Below are positions 1 through 10,648 of a DNA stretch of 64,000 nt, in pieces (positions within the stretch are counted from its first letter, which is position 1; every line of letters begins with the position of its first letter). Source of the stretch: Cheiracanthium punctorium (Eukaryota > Arthropoda > Arachnida > Araneae > Cheiracanthiidae); the NCBI GenBank assembly GCA_038373885.1, contig JAWZYV010019444.1:186001-250000 (forward strand). The letters are read 5' to 3'. The position numbers and the translations under genes are program-made. The notes below the pieces were generated by a model. That model searched no databases. It was given only the letters and a program-made list of their open reading frames with translations, and was not told the origin of the DNA.

Positions 1-480
1 GCATCTGCACCATTGTTGAAACATCTACCTAAAATGTCTTGTTTGTCCGATGCTGAAGCTCACTTCCCATCGGGTTCTGGAGAGCGGGGCATGAATAAGA
101 AATGCTCATTTGCAGGCCGTTCACGAATCGAGCTTTCTTCTCATCCATTTATTCCCAACTACTCCAGGCTCCGAATTCACTTAAACCTGCCTGCCCGTAT
201 ACCACCGGCATACTCTTCTGCACGCAAAGGCTCCATCAGACCAACGGTCGTCGACTAAATGCCTGACCAGTCCACGCGATGCTCAACGGTTCAGTAGTGA
301 CACATTCCCTTCTATACTATGAGGGACGGCTGATAGTCAGGTAATTTAATAGAGCTGGCGGAGAAACGTTCCATGTTGATAGCACGGCCTCCGTTTGATT
401 GGAAAGCGGCGAAGCAGATATATTCATAGAAAGGAGCTGTTGCCATAAAGAGGGGAATGAAAAACGAGGTATTTAGATTA
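1..480. other. GC-richer sequence, unidentified
   Basis: This stretch has clearly higher GC than its surroundings and few homopolymers. A frame on the plus strand is open from 13 to 258 (81 codons) and starts MLKHLPKMSC, but it matches no domain I recognise and has no clear splice sites at its edges. It could be an exon or untranslated region running off the left edge, a decayed repeat, or unique noncoding sequence. No function is assigned. Confidence 0.3.
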
Positions 481-1060
481 GAGGTCAGCAATGCCTTTTT
501 TTTTTTTTGGATGCAAATACGTGGAATAGATTATGCCAGTCTTATCTGAGCAAGAGTAAAGCAGCAAAATTAGTAAAGGTACATAAAAAGAGCAAGTCTT
601 AAGACCAACAAAATGAACCATGATGTCAAAGTGAACGAAAACTGGCAAATATAGTTAGTCAAAATGTTTATACTATTTTGTTTGCGTTACCAATGTCATT
701 TCTAGCCCATATATAATGAAAATGAATGCGTTTAAAGAAAGCAAATTTGTAAATTGGGCAACACGGCATTACAATGAGAATTTTTAATAAAATGATTAAG
801 TCATAACGTATTAAGTCATAAGGTACGTGAAAAGAACATTAAAAAGTATTTCTGAATAAGAATAAAAGAAACCCTTATAAGAAACCAAAATGGCCAATAT
901 ATCAATTCTGATTCATGCTGCGATATAGTTTTAAATTGTTACTAATTGGAACATTTATTTTTTGATTTGTTTGCTTAAATTCAATGTACAGCTTATAAAT
1001 CCTCGTCAAATAAAGTGAAACACAATGCAGGCTTTAATAGCACAGATAAAAGAAATTTAA
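481..1060. other. AT-rich sequence without features
   Basis: This is low-complexity AT-rich DNA with a T run near 497. I see no open frame, inverted repeat or element end here. Confidence 0.5.
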
Positions 1061-1135
1061 ACAACCAGGGGATGAGTGGGAATCGAGCCCGCGACCGTAC
1101 GTTTAGACATTTAGCGGAGAGGTGGCCAGGCGGCA
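1061..1135 (-). repeat. tRNA-like / SINE head remnant
   Basis: On the minus strand the sequence contains GGGCTCGATTCCCA, a good match to a tRNA T-loop and internal pol III B box, preceded by a C-rich stretch where a D-arm would be. Acceptor-stem pairing is poor and the D-arm is not convincing, so this is not a functional tRNA gene. A decayed tRNA-derived SINE is the likeliest reading. It lies about 90 bp upstream of the Helitron. Confidence 0.35.
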
Positions 1136-1152
1136 GCTCCCAAAAAGATTTT

Positions 1153-1185
1153 TAATAAATAAATAAATAAATAAATAAAATAAAT
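1153..1185. repeat. (AAAT)n microsatellite
   Basis: Runs of AATA tetranucleotides, slightly interrupted at the right end, lie just upstream of the Helitron 5' end. Confidence 0.85.
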
Positions 1186-1383
1186 TTTGACGGTAATATT
1201 CATTTATGTCATAAAAAAGGTTATCTATATAAATGAAATTAGACTTTTGTCTGTACATTTCTTGGAATTCAAAAATTTTGCGATTTCTATCCGTTTCAAG
1301 CACCCGGGAATCCGATGCGACCCTCAAAAAAAAGTTTGTCTGTCTGTCATTCTGTCATTCTGTCCGTGACGCTTTTTTTGTTT

Positions 1384-2860
1384 AAGCATCACGTAAAAAC
1401 GACTGAAGCGAATGATATGAAATTGGGTGTCATGATAGGTGGTCACTCAACTTAAAACATAGGCGTCCAATTTAAAAAAAATCCTGATTGGATTTTGAGA
1501 TTTTGCGAAAATCCTTTCAAACTGCGTAAATTTGTGTTCAAGCATCACGTAAAAACGACTCAAGCGAATGATATGAAATTGAGTGACATGATAGGTGGTC
1601 ACTCAACTTAAAAGATAGGCGTCGAACTTTAAAAAAATCTTGATTGGATTTTGAGATTTTGCGGAAATCCTTTCAAACTGCATAAATTTGGGTTCAAGCA
1701 TCACGCAAAAACGACTGAAGCGAATGATATGAAATTGGGTGTCATGATAGGTGGTCACTCAACTTAAAACATAGGCGTCCAATTTTAAAAAAATCCTGAT
1801 TGGATTTTGAGATTTTGCGAAAATCCTTTCAAACTGCGTAAATTTGTGTTCAAGCATCACGTAAAAACGACTCAAGCGAATGATATGAAATTGAGTGACA
1901 TGATAGGTGGTCACTCAACTTAAAAGATAGGCGTCGAACTTTAAAAAAATCTTGATTGGATTTTGAGATTTTGCGGAAATCCTTTCAAACTGCATAAATT
2001 TGGGTTCAAGCATCACGCAAAAACGACTGAAGCGAATGATATGAAATTGGGTGTCATGATAGGTGGTCACTCAACTTAAAACATAGACGTCGAATTAAAA
2101 AAAATCTTGATTAGGTTTTGAAATTTTGCGAAAATCATTTCAAACTGCGTAAATTTCTGTTCGCACATCACGTAATAACTGCAAAGGTGAAAAAATGATA
2201 TTTGGTGAAATGATAGGTGGTCACTTACCTTAAACTATAAGTATCTAATTAAGAAAAATCCATCAGATTTCGAGATTTTGTGAAAATCGTTTAAAACTGA
2301 GTGAGTCTTTGGTCCCGTATTACGTAATAACGACTAAAGCGAATGATATGAAATTTGGTCACACGATAGATGGTTGCTCAACATAAACTATAGGAGTCCA
2401 ATTTTTTAAACATTTTTATTAGATTTTGAGATTTTGTGAAAATTCTCTCAAAATACGTTTATATTTCTTCAAACATCACGTAATAACGACTAATACGAAT
2501 GATACGAAATTGAGTGATAGGATAGGTAGTTGCTAATCTTAATTTATAGGCGTTGAATTTTAAAAATATTTTTCTTACATTTTGAGATTTTTCGAAAATC
2601 GTTTTAAAATGCTGAAAATTTGTTCCAGCATCACGAAATAAAGACTGCAGGGAATGAAATGAATTTGGGTGACATGATAGGTTGTCACTCAACTTAAATT
2701 CTAGGCTTCAAATTTTTCAAAATTGTTGATTATATTTTGAGATTTTGCGAAAATTATTTCAATATGCGTAAATATTCGTTCGCGCATCACATAATTAAGA
2801 CTAAAGCGAATGAAATGATATTACTTAGTTACTCTCTAACATGTAATAGTTTAACAATAC
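1384..2860 (+). repeat. 156-bp minisatellite inside the Helitron
   Basis: About nine and a half units start near 1384, 1540, 1696, 1852, 2008, 2164, 2318, 2471, 2634 and 2784, each opening with a version of AAGCATCACGTAAAAACGAC. The first five spacings are exactly 156 bp. Units 1 and 3 and units 2 and 4 match each other better than their neighbours, so a 312-bp dimer was amplified. The right-hand units are progressively more diverged, so expansion was most recent at the left (5') side. Confidence 0.9.
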
Positions 2861-2971
2861 ATAAAAATTATAACTTCGCTTTCTTTACTTTGGCAACATA
2901 CTACATCCATTCTGTGTACTCCTACAATGCTGACGAAAGTTCTTGCTTTTTGGAAATTTTCATTCACTAAT

Positions 2972-2997
2972 CCGTCGAGGACGGGTACTTCAGCTAG
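2972..2997 (+). terminator. Helitron 3' hairpin and CTAG end
   Basis: A 5-bp GC stem with a 3-nt loop is followed by 13 nt ending in CTAG. In Helitrons this hairpin acts as the rolling-circle termination signal. It is a transposition signal, not a transcription terminator. Confidence 0.8.
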
Positions 2998-2998
2998 T

Positions 2999-4689
2999 AT
3001 ATACATATAATTAATAAGTAAAATACACACACACATACACACATATATAAATATGTATCTAAAAGCTATTAATTCTGAAATTAAGAAAGAAAAAAATATT
3101 AGGTTCGAAAGGTAACATACATAAATAATGCTGTTAATATCCCTTATTCTATTATTTTTCAAATATACTTTAAATTTTAATTATCAGTGGTGTTGTGCAA
3201 TGGTATTGCCTTTTCCAAAACAATTCTGAGATATATTTCTTTATTTCATAAGAATTCATACATTCTATTTTAATATATTCAACTCGCGATTCTTCCTAGA
3301 GGTAAACAGAAACCAATTTCGGTCTGTCAAAGTAAGAATTGGTACCTTACATTCCACCAACAGATATATTTTTTTTTTCACTACTAACACACTTAACTTT
3401 TTTTTCGAAACAGATAGCCTTACGGCAACTGCTATCTTTTGTCAGATGCCACGCAGCTTCTGTAGACATCAATGATACTTAACAAAAAAGAAAATAAAAG
3501 TACAAACTGTTACACAAAGTTAGATGAATGAGGAGGAACATGTGGAGGAACATAAATTTTTTATTATGAAGAAAGTTAATTCGTTTCTGCTGCTAGTAGA
3601 AGAATGAACAGTTTCTTTCTGTATCACATGGCAATTTTTTGCGGTTGACTCAATGTTTGTTTCCCTGAACCTATAATTTATATTGCTTACAATTAAAACA
3701 ACAAGCACAGAAAATATCAGACTTATTTTTAGTTTAAAATTTGAGCCTTAAGCATTTTTATGAAATTCACCTTCTTCAAGTTATAAATTTTCTTTGTAAA
3801 GAAAAAATAAAAATGTAGGAGCCTTACTTATGCAGCGAATTTATTTAGCTATTCATATGAATAACTCTTAAAGTATGATAAATATAATTACAAATTTACA
3901 GAATGAACTTCCAAAATTTTCGATCACAATCACGTAATTTCAATTATCAAAAAGAATTGGCTTCTGAAACATTTTGTCTTTATCCAATCCCAAGCGGACA
4001 GATTTACTTTCATCGATTATTCGTATCGTCAAAAGTTAGATATTTTTACTTTCTTAAAACCATTTTTTACTCCTTTAAATTAATTTAAAAAATTCAAATA
4101 TCCATTATACTAGTTAACATATATAGGTAAGAGTTTAAAATAATATAATTCTGCATTGTGTTACACAATGAAAGCAAGATCCCTTGAAGCATATAATTCT
4201 TATCTTTCTATGGCTGAATTACAGGGTAATATTTTGCAATAAGCTTGCTAATAATAAGCATTTGTTTTTAGAGATGACAATTATTTTTTAGGTGTGGCAA
4301 CCTTATCAATCTTTTTGAATGATGCTGAATCTGTTCTATCGTGATCCACAAGAGCTACAAAGAGTATAGAGAAGCACGAATCTTGAAGAATTTTCAGAAG
4401 AAATGCTTCGTATCAATCAATTCATGTATTAAAAAGTCGCAACGAAGAAAAGTAAAGGTATAAAAAGAGAGTTAAACACAAGTTTCATTGCAATAATGAA
4501 CGCTAAAATACGAAGCCGCTTTTTGTCAACTGAAAGAGCAATAGAGAGTTAGGAGAGGGTAAAAAAATCTGGAATGACTCTACTTGACTTTCCGAACACT
4601 TACGATTAAGAGCATTACCAAGAATTTAAATAAATTTGAATCGATGAATCATTCAAACAAATATACCAAATTGAAGTTCAATCAAATGT
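2999..4689. other. AT-rich sequence without supported features
   Basis: Apart from a short CA/TA-rich run near 3025-3060, this interval shows no element ends, long inverted repeats or convincing open frames. Short frames of 60-100 codons are AT-biased and look like chance. Confidence 0.5.
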
Positions 4690-5045
4690 ACTGATTAAAC
4701 GCTGCGCACTTTCAAGAATTTCTACCCATAGGCCACAATGTAAATGAAATCTTTGTCGTAGCCCTGTAGAAAAACTATAAGTACTATACACACCATAATC
4801 AATACCGGTCTTACGATGGTGGTTTATAACATGTATCCCAATTGGAGCTCAATCGAATGTACCGTTTAAACGCTAGCGCACTTTCAAGAATTTCCTCCCA
4901 TAGGCCATAATGTAAAAGAAATCTTTGTCGTAGCCCTGTAGAAAAACTATAAGTCCTATGCACATCAAAATCAATACCGGTCTTGCGACGGTGGTTTATA
5001 ACATATATACCCAATTTGAGCTCAATCGAACGCCCCGTTCAGGAG
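4690..5045. repeat. Two-unit ~171-bp tandem repeat
   Basis: CACTTTCAAGAATTTC recurs at 4708 and 4879 and is followed both times by a CCCATAGGCC...CCTGTAGAAAAACTAT block and a TCAATACCGGTCTT block. The unit resembles the 173-bp subrepeats at 29.2-29.7 kb, which carry CCCATAGAGCGTAATGTA and CCTGTAGATAAACTAT at the same relative places. Both arrays end close to a CA/CATA or ATAC/GTAC simple repeat. It is therefore a dispersed satellite-like family. The 67-codon frame on the minus strand here is a product of the repeat. Confidence 0.8.
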
Positions 5046-5052
5046 CTATCGT

Positions 5053-5088
5053 GTTCACTCACAAACACACACACATACATACATACAT
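5053..5088. repeat. CA/CATA microsatellite
   Basis: CA dinucleotides pass into CATA tetranucleotides directly downstream of the 171-bp repeat pair. Confidence 0.8.
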
Positions 5089-5244
5089 CTCGTAAAAATA
5101 GCATAAATGATTTCAGAAGACCTCAAAACGTGTAAAATCTCGAATTCGAATTTTTTCATGATTACAATACTTTCCTTACATGGTACATGTTCGGAAAGTA
5201 AAAATAGGATCCATGCCTACGAATCAATACACATAAGTACGCTT

Positions 5245-5310
5245 GCCAGAAGTCCCGGTTTGCAGACAAAATCCCGGTGTCCCGGCCGGTTTACTTCACG
5301 TCCCGGTAAA
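5245..5310. repeat. Cluster of TCCCGG motifs
   Basis: Four copies of TCCCGG(T/C) occur within about 60 bp in otherwise AT-rich DNA. They may be the subterminal repeats of a decayed DNA transposon, but no partner end was found. Confidence 0.3.
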
Positions 5311-5589
5311 AATTAAATTTGATTATAGATGACCAAAAAAGTCTAAAAATAATTAACTGTGAAGGATTTTTAAGGATAATTACTTTGTCATTTGTTTCAC
5401 TGTACTGTATAAAAAGTGAGAACTATCGAAGAGTGGTGGTGTGCTAATAAGTATTGTTCAAATTTTTATTCCTCAATCAAAGTGTTTCTTTTTAAAGCAA
5501 CTTATAAATATTAACATGTAAGAAATAAAATTTTTAAATTGATATGCTTGTGTCATTTATTAATACCCCTGGTTCAGGTTCTTAATCAG

Positions 5590-6003
5590 TAACCATTTAT
5601 TTATGGCATTGAGAATAAACTATCCTTTAAAACACTCCAAAAACCCGCCAAAAGTGTGTACACTTGAGGGGAAAATGTGAATGTAGTGTTGCAGCCAGGA
5701 ATCTGGACCGAGGGGTGGAGTTTTCCCTCCATGGTGGACTTTCTAAGGGATCCTAACCCGTATTTAGGCGAAGTTTCGTAGAAAACCACGGGAAACTCCG
5801 AACTGTTCGGTCGGCGGACTCGACCAGGTATTGAACCAGGCATCTTCCATCTCCCAGTTGAGTGCGCAAATTCGTTCAGATACAGGTCGGGCAAATTCAC
5901 CCTTAAATACCCGTGACACTGGGGGCATTCCGGTGTCCCCGTTGAATATTTCAGAAATCTGGCAAGCGTACACATAAGGCATTGCTTGAAAAGACTGCGC
6001 CAA
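5590..6003 (-). repeat. tRNA-derived SINE-like block
   Basis: Reading the minus strand, a tRNA-like head near 5880-5825 has GCGCACTCAACTGGGAGA (D-arm/A-box-like) followed by GCCTGGTTCAATACCTGG (T-arm/B-box-like). A longer body contains GTTTCCCGTGGTTTTC, the kind of segment seen in arthropod SINE bodies. The whole block is much GC-richer than its flanks. Open frames of 124 and 79 codons cross it but follow the repeat and have no domain. Exact ends and a target duplication were not resolved. Confidence 0.45.
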
Positions 6004-7095
6004 TTTTTTGTTTTAAAAGTTTATAATGTGTACTTGATTATAAAATATTCTAATGCGCTAAAAAAATTATACTTCATTAGACATTATTTCTCTCAAAACC
6101 CTTTTCATTAGTTTTTTACAAGAATAATAGAAGAACAAAAGTGAAAAAACAATGAAAAACTTCACTACACATGTATAATTATTCAAACATAACAATACTG
6201 ATTGAATCACTGTACTTTTTATCCGCTTGATTAAAATGCCAGCTATATTATGCGATCTATATTTTTCGTTTTAGATCAAAAGTGAAGTGAGAGGCAATAG
6301 AAAAACCAGTGAAGTTTTCATTAGATGTAGTGATCTATCTCATTAGAAACAAGACAGCCAACCTAGCAATTAAAAAAAAATAACAATAGAAATCAGTTTA
6401 ATTTTTATTTTTGAAAGAGAAAATTGCCTAGAAGTTATTTTTATTTTATTTTCAGGAACTAAGGTAAGGTACAAAGACAGGATGTATTTTTTTCGTAAGG
6501 AATTATATATTTTCAGGGAACATTACATATGTTTGCAGGTGGATTATAAATGATCGTATTGTTTGATGTCTTTAAAAACAAAATAGAATTATTGTTTTTA
6601 AAACAACGAGCAAAAGTGAAAAAGCCTAATAATTAAAAAGAAAAAAGAAAATCGTTTATATAAGAGAACGCAAGGCGAACAATAAACAGGAAAAAAGCCA
6701 GTCGCCTTTTATCAAAAGCGCATCATTAAGTAAGAATAAAAAGACGAAAAAAATAATAATTACAACATGCCCTATCACAACGGACAGAAATCTCAGCCAA
6801 AAATTACAGCATTCGAGCTGCGAAACATTCAATTAAATAACACTACCCATTAAACGTCTTCCCGGGACACAGGCTGACTGCTATTTATCAGCACGAAAAA
6901 TTTTTGTGCTCTTCCATTCAATTAAACATTTTTTGTTTATTTACTTTTGGTAGGGAGAAAAAAAAAACAACTTCAACAGTTTTGAAAAGAAATGCAAAAA
7001 TTCTCTCCCAAGTACAATTGCAGACGAAAGAAAGACTCAGTGCGGTTTGGGGCACCCCTTTTTTTTTAAAACAGAAAGTGCGAATATCTCTGCTC
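6004..7095. other. AT-rich sequence without features
   Basis: This is A-rich low-complexity DNA. No element end, tandem repeat or plausible exon was identified. Confidence 0.5.
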
Positions 7096-7345
7096 TCGAG
7101 ACTGGAGAAAGACTGAAGGGAAAGATCAACATCCGGCTCCGGCAGACGTTTAAAAGTGAGTGATGACGGGGTTATTACGATAGGTGCTCTCCTCCTCCAA
7201 GACATCCGCGACACATGAGATAAGGGGGAGGACGTTTGCCTTGTGTCACCCGATTTAGAAAATCCGAAGACGTGCCCGGTCTTATCCGAAGCTATTTTAT
7301 TCGGGCCCTATCTCGCGAACATTCCCGAACGGTTAAAGGAGCTCT
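7096..7345. other. GC-richer sequence, unidentified
   Basis: Base composition changes sharply here and homopolymers disappear, but I see neither a domain-bearing frame nor terminal repeats. It may be unique sequence or the wreck of an older repeat next to the hAT element that begins at 7403. Confidence 0.25.
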
Positions 7346-7402
7346 GGTGGCTTTAAGATTGAACCAGTGGTCTTGAAACTTCGTTGACTTACAGGAGGAA
7401 CC

Positions 7403-7991
7403 CAGGCCCGGACTGGCTCCTTTGGGGGACCTCTGGTAGCGATTGAAAAGGGGCCCCTTAAATTTAGAGGAAATAGAATAAATACTACGATAAGTGATAT
7501 GTAATACTTTAAGGTTAGGCTTAAGTGCCTAAAAACCATATTTAACTATTTTAAGTAAAACTGCTGGGGCCAGTGGCGTACCAGGGGGAGATTAGGGGGG
7601 TCATAACCCCCCCCATGAGGAATTTTTTGCCGTACAAAATGTATATTCTTCACCCATTATCACACACCCGTATACATATATGAGTTGCAGTAGTCGTAAC
7701 CCCCTACTCCCACATGAAAAATTTCTGGCTACGCCACTGGTTGGGGCCCCTGATAGTCTTCGGGGACACTTCGCGAAGCATGGCCTGTGGTGTCCACCGC
7801 TACCCCACAGTAAAGGTGTAAGATTACAAGGAAATAAATAATCAAATTTACTCTGGTATATTACTCAGATATAAGTCAAATTACTTTAATTATAAAGTAG
7901 TATATCCGTTTTGGAGAGCCCTCGCTGGGGCCTCCTTAGGCCGGGGGCCCTCGGTGATGGCTGAATAGCCGACCTGGCCAGATTGAGCCTG
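7403..7991. mobile_element. Probable non-autonomous hAT element (outer)
   Basis: The left end CAGGCCCGGACTGGC and the inverted right end CAGGCTCAATCTGGC match at 11 of 15 positions and begin with CAG, as many hAT ends do. GC-rich terminal sequence with GGGCCCC runs lies just inside both ends. The flanking octamers do not match well, so the insertion is old or the ends are slightly misplaced. A second hAT MITE lies at 7571-7739, inside this one, so the outer element was here first. Confidence 0.45.
7571..7739. mobile_element. hAT MITE nested in the outer hAT
   Basis: The left end CAGTGGCGTACCAG pairs with the inverted right end CAGTGGCGTAGCCAG. The flanks GCTGGGGC and GTTGGGGC match at 7 of 8 positions, as expected for an hAT 8-bp target duplication. 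The 169-bp interior has no coding capacity. Confidence 0.8.
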
Positions 7992-8454
7992 CTTAGAACT
8001 GTAATGTTCTTTGAGGGTGAACCTAATTCTACTGTTAAAAGATATGATACGAGCAACACATGACTGGGTCGTACCTAGGGGGAAAAAAATCGGAGAGGGC
8101 CCAAATGCTTGAAAAGTAAGATTTTTTTAATCACAAAGAGACTTTATCATTATCCTTTTGTTAACAAAAATAAAAATTTCCATAGAAAGATACCCCAATA
8201 GCATTCAATAGCAATAACTTTCAATAGTTCGGTTATTTCTCGCCAAATATAGGAGATATCTGAAAGATTGATTTAATTTGGGAAACTTATTTTGTAGGTT
8301 AAATTTAATGATATTTCGCCAGAAGTCATTAAGCTTGGCTACAGTTTGCAAAGTTTTCGGCAGAACTTAAAGGCTCATAGACTTTTTTGAAATGTTTTTT
8401 GCGTGATCCTGTAAATAAACTAGGGACAAGGGCTCTATAGTAAATAAAAAAGAC
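7992..8454. other. Sequence without supported features
   Basis: This is moderately AT-rich, with no terminal repeats, tandem units or credible frame. Confidence 0.4.
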
Positions 8455-8457
8455 AAG

Positions 8458-8526
8458 ATTTTTTTTTCCTTTTCTTAAAAAAAAAAAAGAAAAAAAAGAA
8501 AAAAAAAAAAAGAAGAAGAAGAAGTA
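8458..8526. repeat. T tract followed by A/G-rich tract
   Basis: A T-rich run is followed by A10-12 runs broken by single G residues, ending in GAA triplets. It is a simple-sequence region that could form a loose hairpin. Confidence 0.8.
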
Positions 8527-8574
8527 GTGAAGCTACTAAAGCACTGCAATCTTTGAGTTAAAAATAATTGTCGT

Positions 8575-8648
8575 ACCAAGGATTAAACCCGCCGACTTTT
8601 GATCAATGGGTATTAACCAATTACTGCACGAAGTTTAACTATAAGATT
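8575..8648 (-). repeat. tRNA-like sequence (pseudo-tRNA or SINE head)
   Basis: On the minus strand GTGCAGTAATTGGTTAATAC resembles a D-arm and A box, and CGGGTTTAATCCTTGG resembles a T-arm and B box at about the right distance. A possible 7-nt anticodon loop TGATCAA lies between. Acceptor-stem pairing is weak, so a working tRNA is unlikely. A tRNA-derived SINE head or pseudogene fits better. Confidence 0.35.
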
Positions 8649-9147
8649 TTCTAAAAGTCTGTATAACTTCATCTGAAACTCGTGCATGTTCAAAAAGATT
8701 TTGAGCTTTAATTCATCGATCATTCCTGATCTTAAAGTCGAGATTTCTTAAGAAAAATAAAATAAAATAAAATAAATAATTTTTATTGATTACTGCACCT
8801 GTTACTGGTGCACATCATGTTCTCAACAAATCATTATTTCAGTAGCTCTTCGTTCTGCGAACGAAAGGGTGATTATAGATGCTTCTTACGATGTATTTAT
8901 TTAAAGTGTTTTAATTAATTAACTTGAACTGCACATTTACATATCGTTGGAAAACGGATTGGCGTTTCGGCTATGAGTGTTGAGGAAAATATGATAAAAT
9001 ACATCAATATTTTCTTTCACTAAAATTTTACAGTTCGAATGTCTGAGGCGGCATTTTGGCCGAACCAGTTAAAAACTTTTTTTTCAATCACCTGAGAGGA
9101 GAGGCATTTTATATTTTCGTCCGGACGTGGCGATAAGACTAGAGTGG
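8649..9147. other. Sequence without supported features
   Basis: Nothing beyond a short AAAAT repeat near 8755 was seen. Confidence 0.4.
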
Positions 9148-9345
9148 GTCTAATCAACGCCCCCTAGAGAGGAAAGCCGCGGCGCTTACTTGTGACGTCA
9201 CACCGAGTAGGTAAAGCAAAGCATTTCCATTGGGTTTCTCCTCTCTCCAGAGGAGAAACCCAATGGAAACGCTTTGCTTTACCTACTCGGTGCGACGTCA
9301 CAAGTAAGCGCCGCGGCTTTCCTTTCTAGGAGGCGTTGGTCTTAT
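9148..9345. mobile_element. Foldback MITE with ~95-bp arms
   Basis: The left arm (from GTCTAATCAACGCC) and the right arm (ending GGCGTTGGTCTTAT) are near-perfect inverted copies meeting at a 4-nt centre around 9245-9248. The arms are GC-rich and include GCCGCGGCGCTTACTTGTG and, on the left, TGACGTCA at 9193-9200. The right arm has CGACGTCA at the matching place. Arm identity is high, with a few mismatches near the outer ends. No clear target duplication was found, so the superfamily is open. Confidence 0.75.
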
Positions 9346-10500
9346 GCGACTAAAGAAAATTTTCGGAAAATCGAGTGGTAACACTAACGTCTCATGAAGG
9401 TCCAATTGCAGTTTCTGCAATTTCATTATAAGAAAAGGCAAATTTTGACATCATAATTCAGGGAAATACAAATAGATAATACAGGCAATTTTATGAATCG
9501 CGTATACGTCTAATAAATCTTAGATTTTAAAAGAGATTTTAATTTCTAGCAAGTTTTTGTGTTTCAAGACTTTATAGGGCGAATAAACTGAGCTGCATCT
9601 GCCTGTTCTGTTTCAGTTAACATATCTTATCAAAGATATTTAAAGTAAGCCGGTTCAATAATCAGACAGACTGCGCTATCAATCAACTTTTTGATTATTA
9701 TTATTTTTTTTTTCTGATGAAGAAAGAAATAGATAACGCGCGCGCGACAGGCAACATTTTGAATGAACATGACACTTAAGCCATTCATTCAGAAGGAAAA
9801 AAATTAAACAAATCCTTGCAAAAAAGGAAAACTACATAGCATGCTTGCATTTTTTAATGAGAAATAATAATCAGTAAATTAATTCCTGAAATTTTTATTC
9901 TACATATTAATAGAGAAACATCTTTTAAATTGAATAAAACCCCAGAAGATGTAGTTCATTTGTATTTCTTATAAGAAAGATTATTTAAAGATTATTTTAT
10001 TATTTTTTAAATAGTCTTTCTTATTTTTTCTAGCTTTATTATGGTTTTAAATAGTTCTATTTAATAAAATAATTTTATTTGTATTATTTTTAGTTTTGAG
10101 AAAAGAAGAATTTCGTGACAGTGATGAGAGATATTATACAGATTCTTTGGTGGCTAACATATTTCCTAAGGCATTTTGAAAAGCTAAAAAAACTGCTTAG
10201 TATACTCTATATAATTTAAAGATTTCTCTTTTCTTTCTTGCTTTCTTTATATCCCTCTCTATCTTTTTTTTTATAATAATGTAATCCCTAGTACATTTCT
10301 AGTAATCATCCCCATATAATAATGCATCCAATATTTACTAGAAAGCTTTAAATTGGTTTTGGAACTGTACATTTTGAAATGAGTCACAGTACACATCATC
10401 AGTAAGTTATATCACAAGTTACGCAAAATTAATGATCAGTTCTCAACGTGAAATTGATTTTTAAAAAAATTTCCGCTTTTTAAAAATATGTGTACATTTG
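9346..10500. other. AT-rich sequence without features
   Basis: This is low-complexity AT-rich DNA with a short CGCGCGCG run near 9738 and TTTAT-rich stretches at 9980-10090. No exon or element could be supported. Confidence 0.5.
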
Positions 10501-10503
10501 TAG

Positions 10504-10648
10504 TAAAAACTTTATTAGGAGATCGTTGGAAATATCCACATAAATTTAATTTAAATGAAACTTATCAGAAAGCATACAAGAATGAGGAGGTGTTTGAAAT
10601 TTTGCTGTTATTAGTATGGTACAATGAGACATTTTGTCCAAAAGCTCA
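10504..10648 (+). other. Weak internal-exon candidate
   Basis: An open frame spans this interval. It is preceded by a possible splice acceptor (TGTACATTTGTAG) and followed by a good donor context (CTCAA|GTGAGA). The translation contains LLGDRWKYPHKFNLNE and has mixed amino-acid use, not the low-complexity look of chance AT frames. I recognise no family. Further downstream at 11031-11175 another unexplained frame is open. This could be a real exon, a decayed gene or chance. Confidence 0.15.

Larger units (their letters stand above)
1224..2997 (+). mobile_element. Non-autonomous Helitron with tandem-repeat body
   Basis: The left end reads TCTATATAAATGAAATTAG preceded by A at 1223, the 5' TC end typical of Helitrons. 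The right end is a GC-rich hairpin (CCGTC-GAG-GACGG, 2972-2984), a short spacer and CTAG, followed by T at 2998. This is the textbook Helitron 3' terminus inserted between host A and T, with no terminal inverted repeats and no target duplication. There is no Rep/helicase coding sequence, so the element depended on a partner in trans. Most of its 1.77 kb is an array of 156-bp repeats. Only the ends and the roughly 150 bp next to each end are outside the array. The element identity is well supported; age and activity are unknown. Confidence 0.85.

Noticed and set aside
1384..2860. Regular repeats considered as a CRISPR array
   Set aside because: Units are 156 bp and contiguous, with no unique spacers, they lie inside Helitron ends, and the DNA is eukaryotic.
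5601..5975. 124-codon minus-strand frame
   Set aside because: It coincides with the SINE-like block, crosses the tRNA-like head and has no domain.
8575..8648. Functional tRNA gene
   Set aside because: A and B boxes are recognisable but the acceptor stem does not pair, so only a tRNA-like remnant is called.
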